Shown piece after piece: positions 6,182 through 7,538 of a DNA stretch of 7,538 bases (the first letter of the stretch is position 1; every line of letters starts with the position of its first letter). The notes beneath the pieces were generated by a model. That model saw only the letters and a program-made list of their open reading frames with translations. It was not told where the DNA came from and ran no database searches. The stretch is taken from the NCBI GenBank assembly GCA_947464665.1, contig CANHXV010000094.1:1-7538 (forward strand), written 5' to 3'. Source of the DNA: Comamonadaceae bacterium (GTDB taxonomy: Bacteria > Pseudomonadota > Gammaproteobacteria > Burkholderiales > Burkholderiaceae_C). Made by a program: the position numbers and the translations under genes.

Positions 6182-7405
6182 TTGACCTCCTCCCCCCTTT
6201 ATTTCATTGGCTTGATGTCTGGCACCTCGCTTGATGGTGTGGACGGTGTTTTGCTTGAGTGGCAAGAAAGCACACCAAGTGGCATGTCGATTGAACAAGA
6301 CACGCCTTCTACTTTGTTATGCACGCGCCAACTGAAAGTTTTGCAGCATGTCTTTCAGCCATTTGACGCTAAATTTCGCGCAGAACTTCTGAGCCTGAAT
6401 ACCCCTGGCAACAACGAATTACACCGCGCTGCATTGGCTGGCAATCGCTTAGCAAGAGACTATGCCAAAGTGGTTCACGCCTTAATGCAACAAAGCTCAA
6501 AGCAAGCCAATGACATTCAAGCCATTGGCGCACATGGTCAAACTGTTCGCCACCGCCCGCTTGAATTTGACGCAGACGCCAGCACTGGCCAAAGCGCGGT
6601 GGGCTATACCTTGCAACTGAATAACCCAGCCCTTCTGGCCGAACTCACGAGCATTGATGTGGTTGCCGATTTCAGAACACGCGACTTGGCCGCAGGCGGA
6701 CAAGGCGCTCCCTTGGTGCCCGCCTTTCATGCAGAAATTTTTGGCGCCAGCACACACACTGTGGCGGTTGTGAACATTGGCGGTATCTCCAACATCAGCA
6801 TCTTGCCAAGCGCCTCAACTCACAGCCATGCAAAGCCTACAAGCACCGCCATCACTGGCTTTGACTGCGGCCCTGGCAACGCACTCATGGACCACTGGGT
6901 GCAACTGCACCAGGGCAAAGAATTTGATGCCAATGGTGCATGGGCGGCTCAAGGTCAAGTCATCCCGGCGCTTTTAGAAAGTTTGCAGACCGAGCCCTTC
7001 TTGCATCTAGCTCCTCCCAAAAGCACAGGCCGAGATTTGTTCAACGCCACTTGGTTGCAACACCATTTGCAAAATGAATTTGCCGCTGTCGATGTGCAAG
7101 CCACACTTTGCGAATTCACAGCACTGGCCATTGCAAACGATTTAAAACGTCATGCGCCAGATGCCAAGCAACTTTGGGTGTGTGGTGGTGGCGCACTCAA
7201 CGGCCATCTCATGTCGCGCCTAAAAGTACATGCACCGGGTGTGCAAATAGCCTCTACTGAAGCGCACGGTTTGCCGCCTTTGCAAGTAGAAGCAGCAGCC
7301 TTTGCGTGGCTAGCCGCCAAAACCATGAGGCGAGAAACAGGTAATCTAGAAAGCGTCACGGGCGCTCGAGGCGCCCGTGTGTTGGGAGCTATCTACCCAA
7401 GATAG
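6182..7405 (+). CDS. anmK: Anhydro-N-acetylmuramic acid kinase
   Basis: Cytoplasmic sugar kinase of the ASKHA fold that opens and phosphorylates 1,6-anhydro-MurNAc, giving MurNAc-6-phosphate for wall recycling. Motifs from the chosen start: MSGTSLDG at 12-19 (phosphate loop), GAHGQTVRH at 116-124, DFRTRD at 163-168, GGQGAP at 172-177, NIGGISN at 198-204, GFDCGPGN at 226-233 (its Asp is probably the catalytic base), and CGGGALN at 334-340. I chose the TTG at 6182 because AGGGG lies five bases upstream and family proteins begin close to the first motif. TTG codons at 6161 and 6167 are alternatives; no ATG is available before the motif. At 407 residues it is longer than the roughly 370 of E. coli AnmK, with extra residues after the HGQT motif and before GFDCGPGN. 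The ATP-side tail VTGARGARVLGA is intact. Same operon as the M23 peptidase. Confidence 0.95.
   Translation: MTSSPLYFIGLMSGTSLDGVDGVLLEWQESTPSGMSIEQDTPSTLLCTRQLKVLQHVFQPFDAKFRAELLSLNTPGNNELHRAALAGNRLARDYAKVVHALMQQSSKQANDIQAIGAHGQTVRHRPLEFDADASTGQSAVGYTLQLNNPALLAELTSIDVVADFRTRDLAAGGQGAPLVPAFHAEIFGASTHTVAVVNIGGISNISILPSASTHSHAKPTSTAITGFDCGPGNALMDHWVQLHQGKEFDANGAWAAQGQVIPALLESLQTEPFLHLAPPKSTGRDLFNATWLQHHLQNEFAAVDVQATLCEFTALAIANDLKRHAPDAKQLWVCGGGALNGHLMSRLKVHAPGVQIASTEAHGLPPLQVEAAAFAWLAAKTMRRETGNLESVTGARGARVLGAIYPR
7357..7379. repeat. Perfect 9-bp GC-rich stem-loop inside the 3' end of anmK
   Basis: Arms CACGGGCGC (7357-7365) and GCGCCCGTG (7371-7379) flank a 5-base loop TCGAG. No U-run follows on either strand, so it is not a classical intrinsic terminator. 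It lies in codons for the conserved TGARGAR tail, so part of the symmetry may come from the repeated Gly-Ala-Arg residues. Confidence 0.6.
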
Positions 7406-7408
7406 CTC
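7386..7408. terminator. Perfect 9-bp stem-loop at the anmK stop codon, possible bidirectional end signal
   Basis: Arms GAGCTATCT (7386-7394) and AGATAGCTC (7400-7408) flank a 5-base loop ACCCA, and the anmK stop codon (7403-7405) is within the 3' arm. Being symmetric, it would fold in transcripts of both anmK and the convergent erpA, whose stop is 20 bases away. Neither side has a U-tract, so action as a terminator is inferred from position only; stabilising mRNA 3' ends is an alternative. Confidence 0.4.
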
Positions 7409-7427
7409 TGCGTCAATCTGAATGGAA

Positions 7428-7538
7428 TCAGGTTGAGAAGGATGAGCCGCAGCCACATGTGCTGGTGGCATTGGGGTTCTTGATCACAAACTGCGCGCCT
7501 TGCAGGTCTTCTTTGTAATCAATTTCGGCGCCAATGAG
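7428..7538 (-). CDS. erpA: Iron-sulfur cluster insertion protein ErpA, C-terminal fragment (runs off the right edge)
   Basis: A-type carrier that passes Fe-S clusters to apoproteins. The last 36 codons are visible and read through to a TGA at 7428-7430. The sequence includes IDYKEDLQGAQFVIKNPNA followed by TSTCGCGSSFS, the conserved end of the HesB/IscA/ErpA family. The C-G-C pair supplies two cluster-ligating cysteines; the third lies outside the window. The DLQGAQFVIKNPNA wording fits ErpA of Burkholderiales rather than IscA. It converges on anmK with 22 bases between the stop codons. Confidence 0.92.
   Translation of the reverse strand, partial: LIGAEIDYKEDLQGAQFVIKNPNATSTCGCGSSFST

Overview
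This window looks like an ordinary chromosomal segment of a betaproteobacterium, most likely Burkholderiales and probably Comamonadaceae-like. The evidence is the gene set and order (dtd, a CDF transporter and tyrS facing away from an M23 peptidase and anmK, with erpA convergent), protein signatures such as the ErpA tail and the AnmK C-terminus, and moderate base composition. The genus-level guess is inference from remembered synteny, not from a search. No phage, insertion sequence, CRISPR array, RNA gene or clear sign of recent transfer was seen.

Layout, left to right. Positions 1-1932 hold a minus-strand ABC importer operon of the NitT/TauT type, transcribed ATPase, then periplasmic binding protein, then permease. 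Only the first 15 codons of the permease lie in the window. Positions 2021-4690 hold a second minus-strand group: tyrS (tyrosyl-tRNA synthetase), a cation diffusion facilitator transporter, and dtd (D-aminoacyl-tRNA deacylase). The last two overlap by four bases. A 102-base divergent intergenic region separates tyrS from the plus-strand pair: a membrane-anchored M23 (LytM/MepM-like) murein endopeptidase and anmK (anhydro-N-acetylmuramic acid kinase). At the right edge the C-terminal 36 codons of erpA, an iron-sulfur carrier, converge on anmK.

Two functional pairings stand out. TyrS and Dtd act on the same problem, because D-tyrosine mischarged onto tRNA is a classical Dtd substrate. The M23 peptidase opens peptide cross-links in the sacculus, and AnmK phosphorylates the anhydro-MurNAc recovered from turned-over wall, so these two genes couple wall remodelling with recycling.

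I found no previously undescribed system. The points most worth a second look are small: two back-to-back perfect 9-bp stem-loops without U-tracts at the anmK/erpA junction, a hairpin plus a U8 tract between the ABC ATPase and binding-protein genes, a 6-bp inverted repeat touching the ATPase start codon, and a non-aspartate transport site in the CDF protein. There is no gene-free stretch longer than about 100 bases.
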